Below, in pieces: positions 1 to 7,550 of a DNA stretch of 16,459 nt. The notes below the pieces were generated by a model. The model saw only the letters and a program-made list of their open reading frames with translations. It ran no database searches and was not told the DNA's origin. The stretch lies in NCBI RefSeq assembly GCF_001949145.1, contig NW_019091424.1, positions 1,490,057 to 1,506,515 on the forward strand. Reading direction: 5' to 3'. How positions within the stretch are numbered: the first letter of the stretch is position 1; each line of letters begins with the position of its first letter. The DNA comes from Acanthaster planci. Lineage: Eukaryota; Echinodermata; Asteroidea; Valvatida; Acanthasteridae. The position numbers and the translations under genes were made by a program.

Positions 1-62
1 AGATAACTAGCATGTCGTTTAAACGAGGTAACTAACATGTCGTTTAAACGAGATAACTATGT
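1..62. repeat. 25-bp tandem repeat at window edge
   Basis: Two near-identical units with a 25-base period end in the same ACATGTCGTTTAAACGAG-type block (at about 27 and 52), followed by a partial third unit. Each unit contains the palindrome CGTTTAAACG. The first unit touches the window edge, so the array probably continues upstream. No coding role is visible. Confidence 0.75.
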
Positions 63-502
63 CATCGTTCTCCAGTTTTTCCACATGTCTTGGTAATGGA
101 AAGAGTGTTTCAAAAAGGAAACCACGTTATGTTTAAGCTATTGCAACTTGTCTTCCCTTTAATTTTATCATTTTCAACTTTGGCTCTGTGTCGATTGGTG
201 GTCAGCCGTGATTTATGTGTGCACATTTCCGTGTACTCCATCAACGCACGTATTTATATACGGCTGCGGATAAGTGATTCTTGTGCAAATTATTCAACTC
301 GCAAAAATTTGACAAAATGGAGATTGACGGAGTAGAGAAGACAAACAACTGTTCGGTGCAGTGAAGCATGCCTGGGCTGTGGTAGACGACGCACTCGGAC
401 GTGTCAAAAAAAAAGGAAAAAGAAATCTTTGGTTTTAGTAAGTAAACTTTGTCCTGTATAGGACCCTGCCAGGTTGGCATCTACAGGGGCCCGTTTTTTT
501 TT
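63..502. other. non-coding stretch, nothing recognised
   Basis: Short ORFs occur on both strands but none has a domain, a credible start context or a matching splice partner. An A-run and a T-run lie near 407-425 and 494-502. Confidence 0.5.
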
Positions 503-870
503 ATGATAATGAATATACTACGATCTGCTATCGTGTTTAAGGTGTTAATTTTTGCAGTGCTGCATTTTCTCTCGTCCAACCGAACAGTGAACTTAACGAT
601 GCCTTTTCTCGTGGACTCGTTTCCAGTGTCGTACATAATTTATGCTGCGCCCTCAACGAAGGTAGGAGACCCTTCTTCCCCACAAATCTTTTAAAAAAGA
701 AGACATTTTCAAGGTGGCGAAAGATGCTGAAATGATTCTATAACATAATGGTGTTGGTTACTGTGGGCACCACTGAGCTATATTCTCTTCTACAGACCTG
801 TCACACAAACACCAAGCTCCATCACTGGGAATCTTTTTCAGTGAATGCGTGTTATTTTACAAAGAAATGA
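503..870 (+). CDS. candidate two-exon small secreted peptide
   Basis: Exon 1 (503-661) opens with ATG and encodes a hydrophobic leader at residues 5-23, followed by the N-glycosylation sequons NRT (26) and NLT (30). It ends in phase 0 at AAG|GTAGGA. Intron 662-795 (134 bases) ends in a good pyrimidine tract, TTCTCTTCTACAG. Exon 2 (796-870) continues in phase for 24 codons to TGA and adds two cysteines (residues 55 and 72). The product would be 77 aa: a signal peptide plus a short ectodomain. I do not recognise the mature part. A second ATG at 509 could be the start. Without splicing, the frame stops at about 692. The splice sites and leader are what I see; expression is inference, and a chance ORF is quite possible. 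Confidence 0.3.
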
Positions 871-1115
871 AGCTTTTTTACAGTTTTGGTCTGGTATCCA
901 ATGGATGAAACTGAATCATACTAGTTAACGACATAACGACATAAGAACAGCAATGACTTTTAATAACATACCTGCATGGTGTTCACCATGATCAGTGGAA
1001 AACCCTTGTGATTAAATTGAAACTCTCTGTTGGGAAGCCGACACTCACATGTAAACAGAGAGTGGGCAGGTAACACCATGTGACCTCAGCTGGCCAATCA
1101 AGATTGTGTTGCCAT
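871..1115. other. intergenic, nothing recognised
   Basis: AT-rich sequence with no supported ORF between the candidate peptide and the hAT-like element. Confidence 0.5.
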
Positions 1116-1330
1116 CAGTGGTGTAGCCACGGGGAGCCTGGGGGGCACGTTCCCCCCACACATTCCTAGTACCCCCAGGTGCCTCCCTCCCACTAAAAAA
1201 ACCCCCGGATTTTGGATAGTGAACAAGGCCAACAAAAACTTGCCCCCCAAAAAACCACACCACTGAAAGATGGTGCCCCCTATAAGATGCTGATGCCACT
1301 TCTGCCAGTGAAATCTCAGCTACGCCACTG
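1116..1330. mobile_element. hAT-like non-autonomous element (MITE)
   Basis: The 215-base element begins CAGTGGTGTAGC and ends GCTACGCCACTG. The termini are inverted repeats matching at 11 of 12 positions. The interior has several C runs and A runs, typical of the CAGTGGCG-class hAT-derived MITEs that are common in invertebrate genomes. There is no transposase ORF. No clear 8-bp target duplication flanks it (5' gttgccat, 3' attaaaac), so the insertion is probably old. The 107-codon minus-strand ORF across it is spurious. Confidence 0.65.
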
Positions 1331-1426
1331 ATTAAAACGGGCAAATATGCTAGTCCGTTTTTGGTCAAAAAATACCTTGAACATCTTTGTCTGCTTGGAT
1401 TTGGAAATAAGGTCTGATATCTGTGA

Positions 1427-1513
1427 AAATGTGAAATGAAAAATGTGAAATGTAAAATGTGAAATGTAAAATGTGAAATGTAAAATGTGAAATGTAAAAT
1501 GTGAAATGTGAAA
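1427..1513. repeat. 14-bp tandem array (aaatgtgaaatgta)n
   Basis: Five head-to-tail 14-base units lie at 1441-1510, with a degenerate unit before them and only the last unit diverging. A short GA-repeat and A-rich tract follow at 1519-1540. It is a non-coding minisatellite, likely variable in length between individuals. Confidence 0.9.
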
Positions 1514-1540
1514 GCTGAAAGAGAGAGAGAAAAAATAAAT

Positions 1541-2480
1541 AGCTATGTTTTCACCTAGAGCGTAATCACCCTTAATGCTGTTGCTGTTATATTAGAGTAG
1601 GCCCTAAATATTCTTCAGTACTGTCACGTAAGCACTGAGCGACCAAACGTCCAAAACTACTCGCTGTGAAACCTTCCATTTATAAAAAAAAATCCCAATT
1701 TCAATTATTGCAGTCATTTTTCCAAATTACCATCGTTAACCATCTCGGCGATGATGATGCTTTCCAAGAAGCAAATTGAAGGTAGAAACTATTAGCGATA
1801 GTATTCCCGAGGCTGGTTACGTGGAGCTGGTGTAAGCTTAATGATTGTTGTTGGATTGGGATGTCGTTTGTGTATGGTCTTCTTTCAAGACTGCCTCAAT
1901 GAGTAGTCTCAAACAGTGCTCACGCTTACTAGTGTACCCACTGGTGTATACCCACTGCAGTATGAAGGTAAGGATCCAATTTTTTAAACGGTGTAACAGA
2001 TCACCACCGAGTGAAAAAGAGCCACCTCAGCCTTGAATGAAGTCTATTAAAACCGTGTTAAATTAGGTGCATTACCCTAATGGCTCTGAATCCTCCGATC
2101 TCAATATGGTTTTACATACACCCCTCGGGAGTTAACGAATTGGAAACGCAATATCACAGACAAGAGGAGGAGAGCTGCACTGCTTCAGTTCACTCCCTTT
2201 AGCCTGAAGCGAAGACAAACTGTTAATTTAACAGTGTGATAAAATTGGCCTGCTGCCGCGTACTAGGACAGCAACTGGTGGTAAAGGTGCCGATGTTGTG
2301 ATCACCAAACAACTGTGAGACAGAAAGCTGTTGACGCAACTGGTGGAGTTGCCTGTGCATGTGAGGCCTCTACCCTCGCGCCATTTTTAACCCTTCCAAA
2401 GGAGATTTACAGCCGAGACAGTGAACTTGAAACGCCAACGTGACTTCGTATCCGTCCCCAACCCGCTCTTTTTTTTTAAG
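1541..2480. other. non-coding, possible cryptic exon ends only
   Basis: No convincing gene. A strong donor-like AAG|GTAAGG lies at 1965-1971, after an open frame starting at ATG 1899. An acceptor-like ...CTGCTTCAG occurs near 2186. The implied joined peptide is short and unrecognisable, so I do not call a gene. A long T tract followed by AAG at 2469-2480 could be the acceptor of a 5' intron for the PAN gene downstream. Confidence 0.45.
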
Positions 2481-2536
2481 GCTATTGGTACATCGTTGGA
2501 GTCGCGTCTGCCGTGTCCTCGGTAGTCCAGCCAAGG

Positions 2537-2914
2537 ATGCGTCAACATCCGGCCCCGAATATGCGTATCGTCAAGGCAACCCTGATTTTAGTTGCTGCGG
2601 CATACAACTGCCAGGGCCAATGCTCGGGTCAGTTCACGCCCGAGTTTCACGGCGCCAAAAACCGAATTCTGACGAATCACACCCTTCTGAGGAAGGACGC
2701 TACGTCTCCTGTGATCTGTGGTCGCGACTGCTGCATGGACCGGCAGTGTTTGTCTTTCAACTACCAGGTGAGCAGCCAAGTCTGCGAGTTAAACGCGGCG
2801 ACCCGAGCAAATCTCCCAGGAGATTTCATCGAGATGCAAGGCAGCCTCTACTTCGACACCGACGAAAAGACTCCACTCTTTTCGGCGAATGTATCCTCAA
2901 TGTGCCACTATTAA
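2537..2914 (+). CDS. secreted single PAN/Apple-domain protein
   Basis: A 125-aa product with an N-terminal signal sequence; the hydrophobic core is about residues 11-22, with cleavage likely near QG|QC. A single PAN/Apple-type domain follows at about residues 38-108. Its signature is a cysteine cluster C61-x3-CC-x4-C71, then LSFNY, then C83 followed by ELN, as in many PAN proteins of cnidarians and invertebrate deuterostomes. PAN domains bind proteins or glycans outside the cell; the ligand here is unknown. Sequons are NHT (47) and NVS (118). The first ATG is 2537; ATG 2561 gives a cleaner signal peptide (117 aa), and either is possible. The frame is open upstream to an acceptor-like T-tract/AAG at 2480, so a 5' intron, or even extra upstream coding, cannot be excluded. 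The frame ends in TAA with no obvious donor, so the gene looks terminal and short. Confidence 0.8.
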   Translation: MRQHPAPNMRIVKATLILVAAAYNCQGQCSGQFTPEFHGAKNRILTNHTLLRKDATSPVICGRDCCMDRQCLSFNYQVSSQVCELNAATRANLPGDFIEMQGSLYFDTDEKTPLFSANVSSMCHY

Positions 2915-3120
2915 GCCAAAAATTAGAGGTAGAAAAAGCTGGTGGAAGTCCGCCTTGTTTGCAGAGAAGCCACCCTTTGGATGGTTTTCGATCTTACCTA
3001 AAATTCGTTCAAAATGTACATTTGTTAGATTAATTTTTTAAAAATTTGAACTTTCATTTATTTCCTTGTAGTGCATGTACTGTTACCTGGCGTTTTGATG
3101 GCTGTGTGTGTTTTTTAACA
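2915..3120. other. 3' flank of the PAN gene
   Basis: AT-rich probable 3' UTR and flank. I see no canonical AATAAA close to the stop. Confidence 0.4.
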
Positions 3121-3224
3121 CTGTGAATTATTCTTTTATTTTTGTACCGATGGCCAACCATAGTTTTACCAACCACTTGTAGGAAAAACACAACTGTGAC
3201 ATAAAAAGGACAGACCCTGTATCA
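3121..3224 (+). repeat. dispersed repeat, copy A
   Basis: Shares with 6132-6266 the ordered blocks TGTGAATT, TTTTGTACCGAYGGCCARCC, CATAG, CTTGTAGGAAAAAC, TGAC-TAAAAA and CAGACC. Copy A lacks about 25 bases present in the middle of copy B. No ORF or terminal structure is visible. It is probably a fragment of a dispersed, possibly SINE-like or MITE family. Confidence 0.75.
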
Positions 3225-3991
3225 ATACTGGTAAAAGTCGTCATTGGAAAAGTCTTGTTTGAGAAAACCATCTTACATTATTTCACGAGCATCCTTTAGG
3301 GTTCATACGTTGAATTTTTGAATTGAGGATCTCGAAATGTTTTGTCACGAAATTTTGCAGCTTTCGGTTAACGTGTTTTTATGAGCGTCGAGTCCGTATA
3401 CCCAAGATGCGGCAATTGTTCATCAGCAAAGACACAATTATTTTATGAAAACGCGGCCATGCCTTGGCAGGTCTTTTTGAAAGAAGTGTTTGCGTGAAGT
3501 ATTGCAAGAAATTATTCATTTTATACATTTGACAGATGCTGTTGAACTAATACATTGCTTGCGCCTGACAGGGATAGCCTACTTTTCATTTTCTTGCACA
3601 AATACGCTTTCGAAATTATCTTCTAAAACACTCAATATGAATTTATGTTCGTCGTGTTTGTTGTTTATGACTTGATCAGGCAGGGACGATAGCACCCTTT
3701 AATTTTACTTCATTGAGAATTAGACTTGAAACTTGTTGACATTGTCCGCAGGTTCTTTGTCTTTCTCTTGTACATCCGGAAACAGTTTTGGCACAAGTTC
3801 AAATATTACAGAACGCCCCGATTAGAGAACAATCTTTAGGCAAATTAATGACGATTAAATTGAGTAGCACGCCCTTGTCGCTCATTCGACGTCTTTCCTC
3901 GAGTTGAATTAATTTGAACTGAGCACCAGACTCAATGATTCAGGAGAAGTGAGAGTAAGTGGACTGAATATGTATGAGGGGCAACTGAGAA
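3225..3991. other. non-coding stretch, nothing recognised
   Basis: Only short ORFs without domains or codon bias. No RNA gene was recognised. Confidence 0.5.
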
Positions 3992-4278
3992 ATGTCAACC
4001 GCTATTGATAAATCGAAGGTGGAGTGGGGCTGGAAATCATTTGATGTTGGCGGCGCTGTTCATCATACGGTTGGTAAGTGCATGTTGTCGCGTGGGGGGG
4101 GGGCATTTCCAAAGATTTTCGGTCTCATATGTACATCCATTGTACAGTCAAATATTGACCTCGAGTTTCTTCTTTTTCTTGCCTTTTAACATCTTAAATT
4201 TTTTCCCCTGCTTGTTTTATCTTCGCAGGGGGTATGGGCGAACACAATAATCAGACGAGGGAAAATTTCACTCCGTGA
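3992..4278 (+). CDS. candidate two-exon short protein
   Basis: Exon 1 (3992-4073) starts ATG and runs 27 codons to a strong donor, TTG|GTAAGT, in phase 1. Intron 4074-4228 (155 bases) contains a 10-G run and ends with a pyrimidine-rich CTTGTTTTATCTTCGCAG. Exon 2 (4229-4278) resumes in phase and stops at TGA. The 43-aa product is hydrophilic, rich in Gly, His and Asn, and has sequons NQT and NFT but no leader. It may equally be an inner piece of a longer gene whose other exons I cannot identify. The splice sites are good but the protein is unrecognised. Confidence 0.25.
4094..4103. repeat. 10-base G homopolymer
   Basis: A G10 run inside the putative intron at 4074-4228. Similar runs are at 4310-4319 (G10) and 15800-15810 (G11), and a C9 run is at 11303-11311. 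Confidence 0.9.
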
Positions 4279-4535
4279 TTCCACTGCAGCACCGCTACTT
4301 TGTTCTCGCGGGGGGGGGGTTGGACGCCGGCGCCGCACTAGTCTGGTTCCGTGCCCAAAGATTCCCTGACGACTCTTGATTAAAAAGAAACTTAGGTCAT
4401 GCATCACGCCGGATATAAATAGATTTGACGCAGGGGTCAGGGGTCACAAGTTGAGAGCCCGGGTGTTGTCGGTTTCGTTGTAGTAATGCACCCTGTATGC
4501 GTGGGAATTTGCCAGTCGTCAGGCCTGGGGTCCTG
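4279..4535. other. non-coding, G-run
   Basis: Contains a G10 run (4310-4319) and no supported gene. Confidence 0.5.
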
Positions 4536-4704
4536 ATTCTTTCTTGATTTCGGCCAAAGCGACCTTCGATTTCAGTCTTAAGTCAAATATTACAGGATCA
4601 ACATATTCTTTCTTGATTTCGGCCAAAGCGACCTTCGATTTCAGTGTTAAGTCAAATATTACAGGATCAACAGCTGCCTTTAGGATACGGGAGTTTACGT
4701 TCAA
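4519..4704 (-). CDS. doubtful minus-strand ORF with 23-residue repeat
   Basis: The minus strand reads open through both copies of the 69-base duplication, giving two copies of a 23-residue amphipathic Lys/Glu unit (core VDPVIFDLxLKSKVALAEI) before ending in SGPQA and TGA. There is no ATG; the frame begins after a TAG just upstream of position 4704. If it is coding, it would be a terminal exon, entered for example at an AG near 4674 or 4715 in phase 1. Upstream partner exons on the minus strand were not convincingly found. The ORF near 4770-5003 has a donor-like GTAGGT but the wrong phase. The repeat keeps the frame simply because 69 is a multiple of 3, so coding is only a possibility. Confidence 0.2.
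   Translation of the reverse strand: MNVNSRILKAAVDPVIFDLTLKSKVALAEIKKEYVDPVIFDLRLKSKVALAEIKKESGPQA
4536..4673. repeat. 69-bp tandem duplication
   Basis: Two adjacent 69-base copies (4536-4604 and 4605-4673) differ at one internal base (C/G in cagtSttaag) and at the last base. This indicates a recent duplication or strong constraint. Confidence 0.95.
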
Positions 4705-6131
4705 CAGGTAGCCTTCTGTGACCTACCCGGCCGGGAATATCCGAACCTCAACGGTACCATCCGAACAGATCAAATATAGACGGGACGACATATTTCGGCT
4801 ATTTCCGGAAAACTGGAGGAATTTCTCCAGTCTTTGTCACGTGATACTGCACACTTGATTTGTTGAGAAGAAGTCAGAATCATCGGGTTTGGTGTCCAGA
4901 CAAACGCCGCACGGCCACCTACAAGGGAGGTTTCCTTGACACCAGAGGGCGCTGTTAAAGATGCCATAAAACTTTCGGCCCGTGATGCTAATCCCACATA
5001 CATGTATCTAAATTCATTTTGATTCGGCAGGTTTTCAAAGAGCCAAGTACTTAATGTTGGTGATGTGTTCCGCTTTTGTCACAAACGGCATGTATTGGAC
5101 GTACGATGTTTAGCACAATTAAATAAAATACCTCAAACCTCTTTCAAATTGACATTACTTTGAACCCAGATTTTTACTTCTGCGGGAAGTGATATGATTG
5201 GCTTATCCTGGGGGTACCTTGGTCCCGTGTCTGATCACCCCAGCTAAAATTCAGGGGAATAAATGTCCTCCTGTCCAATGTTTTACACCCCTTTTCCTAG
5301 CCTTGGATGTGCCCAGCTTCCAAAAAGGTAAACACATCACTCGAATAAAATATATAGTAGGGGAACCAGCAAACCATGATTAATGTGCAATTGGCAATTT
5401 ATGCGGATGGTTGCATCCGTCTGCATCGTTATTCAATTTCGTTCACCCCCCCCGTCGTGACATTGACATTGAATTGCATGGCGGTTAATGCGAACATAGG
5501 ATAAGCCATTGTTTGTCAGATGTGAAGTTGATGCCACGAATATTTATACAGATTGCTTCTGGGTTGATAACTGGTTTCCTCTTAACACTGCAAATAGAAA
5601 GATTGGGTACCATAACGCAGCTTCACTTGCTGGTACCCTGCTCAGAATGGCCATTGTTCTGTCCTGACTACACGGTGTGAACAACCTCGTGTCGTACTAC
5701 GCTGAAAGACCACACCGACAGTTTCTCTTCAGCCCAACCTCTGGCCTCCTGCCAGGTTCCAATCGAAAGCTCGTTATTGAATTATGGTCGGTGAAGAAGC
5801 AGGGATTCCCCGTTCGTTACGACCTTGAAACAAAACATCACCTTTCTTATTCCTCTCCAGCAGTGACAACAAATTTCAATGTTTGAAGTTGTGTTTTTGT
5901 AACCTTTTCCAAGACGGTGGTTGCAGTGTGTATGGACCATTCTCATTTTGCCTACAACTCGCATGGGCGGCCAGAGTTTGCAGAAATATCACCTTTCGGT
6001 TGGTTCTCAAATTTGTGAACAATGGACATCTGTCTCCAGTGATTTTAAATAGGGTTGTATTTTCATTTAGCGTTTAGCTTTACACGAACTATTATCCGGT
6101 CTTCTGGTAGCTGTGTGAGATTTCTAAAAAT
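4705..6131. other. mostly non-coding stretch
   Basis: No supported gene. A 77-codon minus-strand ORF with ATG (4770-5003) has no recognisable domain. A plus-strand open frame at 5677-5886 contains FSPTSGLLPG, faintly like the start of an MSP/ASH beta-sandwich, but has no ATG and no splice partners. A C7 run is near 5447 and a GGGTACC/GGTACCC inverted pair flanks 20 bases near 5606-5638. Confidence 0.45.
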
Positions 6132-6266
6132 TTGTGAATTCTTCTTTTGCTTTTGTACCGACGGCCAGCCATAGTTATTGTACCCTGACTCCTTGAGTGC
6201 TTGGCAGTTTAGCAGCTTCTTGTAGGAAAAACGCGACGATGACGTAAAAAAACAGACCTTATGTAA
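6132..6266 (+). repeat. dispersed repeat, copy B
   Basis: Second copy of the repeat at 3121-3224, in the same orientation. It carries about 25 extra bases between the CATAG block and the CTTGTAGGAAAAAC block. It lies directly against the 176-bp foldback element, so the MITE may have inserted in or beside it. Confidence 0.75.
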
Positions 6267-6271
6267 CGTAC

Positions 6272-6447
6272 AATACGGGCGATTCACAATAGTGCGCCAC
6301 CAAGAGTTTGCAACGTGTTGTCCAATCATAACGCGCAAAATTTGTCGACCTTTTCCAAACGCGCATTGGGTCGACAAATTTCGCGCATTGTGATTGGCGT
6401 ACGCGCTGCAAACTCATGGTGGCGCACTATTGTGAAACGGCCGTATT
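6272..6447. mobile_element. 176-bp foldback MITE, copy 1
   Basis: Ends AATACGGGCGATTCACAATA and the near-exact inverse TATTGTGAAACGGCCGTATT. The inverted repeats extend almost to the centre (a GTCGAC-containing inner arm and a loop of about 17 bases holding CAAACGCGCATT), so a single strand could fold into one long hairpin. It has no coding capacity. It is the same length as, and strongly similar to, the copy at 8772-8947. No exact target duplication abuts this copy; the nearest is a loose AACG on both sides. Confidence 0.9.
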
Positions 6448-6847
6448 AACGCAGGGTCGCACATAGTTTATGGAGCGCCCCCAACGGAGGCAGGTGACTG
6501 TAGCTCCACCCGTAAATCCGAAAACAAAACACGGGGAATGTGTTAGAGAAACAGCATAATTAATGTTTCGAAAATGACTTGGATTTTTGTAACAACGCTA
6601 TTTCCAGAAACTGTTGTTGTCCTTGTTGTACTAAATCGCTACCCACGCAGGAATTAGTCAGGAGGCAAAACCTGTAGAGACCACATAACAATATCAAAGC
6701 AGTCTACATCATACATGTAACAGTGTGCATCAACATCGACAGTGTTTTTTAATCTGACCTGCAAGTATTTCCCAATCAATAAAACAACATGCGGGTCCCG
6801 ACTGGTGGAGCAAAATTTCATGTATAGTAATAGTCTTTTCTCCAGAG
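6448..6847. other. non-coding; 3' flank of the minus-strand micropeptide
   Basis: No ORF supported. Read on the minus strand, it holds the ATTAAA polyadenylation-like signal at 6748-6753. A plus-strand AATAAA is at about 6778. Confidence 0.45.
6748..6753 (-). terminator. ATTAAA polyadenylation-like signal
   Basis: On the minus strand this reads ATTAAA, the commonest variant poly(A) signal. It lies about 95 bases past the stop of the 55-aa membrane micropeptide ORF, a plausible 3' UTR length. Such hexamers also occur by chance in AT-rich DNA. Confidence 0.3.
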
Positions 6848-7015
6848 TTAATATTCAACTTTCCAACGATTAATGATTAAAAGAATGATTATGACACACG
6901 CAGTGATGCCAGTGTACGTGACAAAAATGAGCAATTGGAAAAGTGGATTTCTAAATTTCTGTTTCAGAAATTGGGGAAGCGAGTCAGTTTGCTGTAGTTC
7001 CCGGCTGACGCGCAT
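6848..7015 (-). CDS. candidate single-pass membrane micropeptide
   Basis: The ATG at 7015 (purine at -3, gacATG) opens a 55-aa frame ending in TAA. A charged and polar N-terminal part (residues 1-23, rich in Arg, Lys and Gln) is followed by one hydrophobic helix at about residues 24-49 and a short WKVEY tail. The layout of a PQ-x-x-KQK-type amphipathic segment followed by one C-terminal Ile/Leu-rich helix resembles phospholamban/sarcolipin-type SERCA regulators, but only in architecture. The frame stays open upstream to about 7085, with an acceptor-like ATCATCCAG just inside it, so it could instead be the last exon of a longer tail-anchored protein. The ATTAAA at 6748-6753 may end the transcript. 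The hydrophobic helix is what I see; the regulator role is inference. Confidence 0.4.
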   Translation of the reverse strand: MRVSRELQQTDSLPQFLKQKFRNPLFQLLIFVTYTGITACVIIILLIINRWKVEY

Positions 7016-7063
7016 GTCAATCGTGTCTCCAGGGGGTTTTGGTTTGCTGTGCGAAGCCAGCAA

Positions 7064-7550
7064 CCGTAGTGGTGATCCGCACTGGATGATAAGCCGTTAC
7101 GCCCCCTGTATGCTTCCGGCTCAGTGGACACCTCTCCGGTCAGGGTAAACTCCGAAGTTCAGCCGACAGAGCCCGACACTTCATCAATGTCTCCCTCCCT
7201 GTCCTTTGCTCGGTTGATGTGATGTGAACCCCGAGACCCTTTGTTCAGCCCCAGGGAATGTTAATGTAGCTGCATGGGCGATACACGGTTTATGCGCTCC
7301 CATCGCGGTGCTTGATGTTTAGTCAGCATTATAGTACGCCGAGCGTTGCATGTACGACGACCTTCCTTGCCGATGATAATGATAGTGGATATGGATCGAC
7401 ACTGTAAGGTGGCGGTGTGGAATTGGACCGTCCATCTTGCCCCTACTCGACTCGTTTTCTCACCGCTCGGAGAGGGTCCAACCTTCAAGATGGCATGAGG
7501 TGTTGGGATTGTACTTAGGCTTCCCGGGTGCTTGGCAGTGCCCCTCCGCC
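7064..7550. promoter_or_regulatory. probable 5' flank of the 7551 gene
   Basis: No ORF of its own is supported. GC content rises towards the gene. No TATA box is placed convincingly. An acceptor-like GTGCTTGGCAG at 7530-7540 sits 10 bases before the ATG, so a 5' UTR intron is possible. Confidence 0.3.

Noticed and set aside
1045-1368. 107-codon minus-strand ORF
   Set aside because: It spans the hAT-like MITE; Gly/Pro-rich low complexity comes from the G/C runs.
1899-2228. Possible two-exon gene using donor AAG|GTAAGG at about 1967 and acceptor CTTCAG at about 2186
   Set aside because: Joins in phase, but both parts are very short, unrecognisable and without start context; not enough to call.
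2440-3033. 197-codon plus-strand ORF overlapping the PAN gene
   Set aside because: It is a shifted frame over the PAN coding region with no ATG start; the PAN frame explains the sequence with a signal peptide and conserved cysteines.
5756-5766. GGTTCCAATCG as a possible tRNA or SINE B box
   Set aside because: No A box at the right spacing, no cloverleaf and no Pol III terminator seen.
5677-5886. Open frame with an FSPTSGLLPG block, faintly MSP/ASH-like
   Set aside because: No ATG, stops on both sides, no convincing splice partners, and only one short motif resembling the family.
6063-6377. 104-codon minus-strand ORF
   Set aside because: It runs through the dispersed repeat and MITE copy 1; such frames come from repeat composition.
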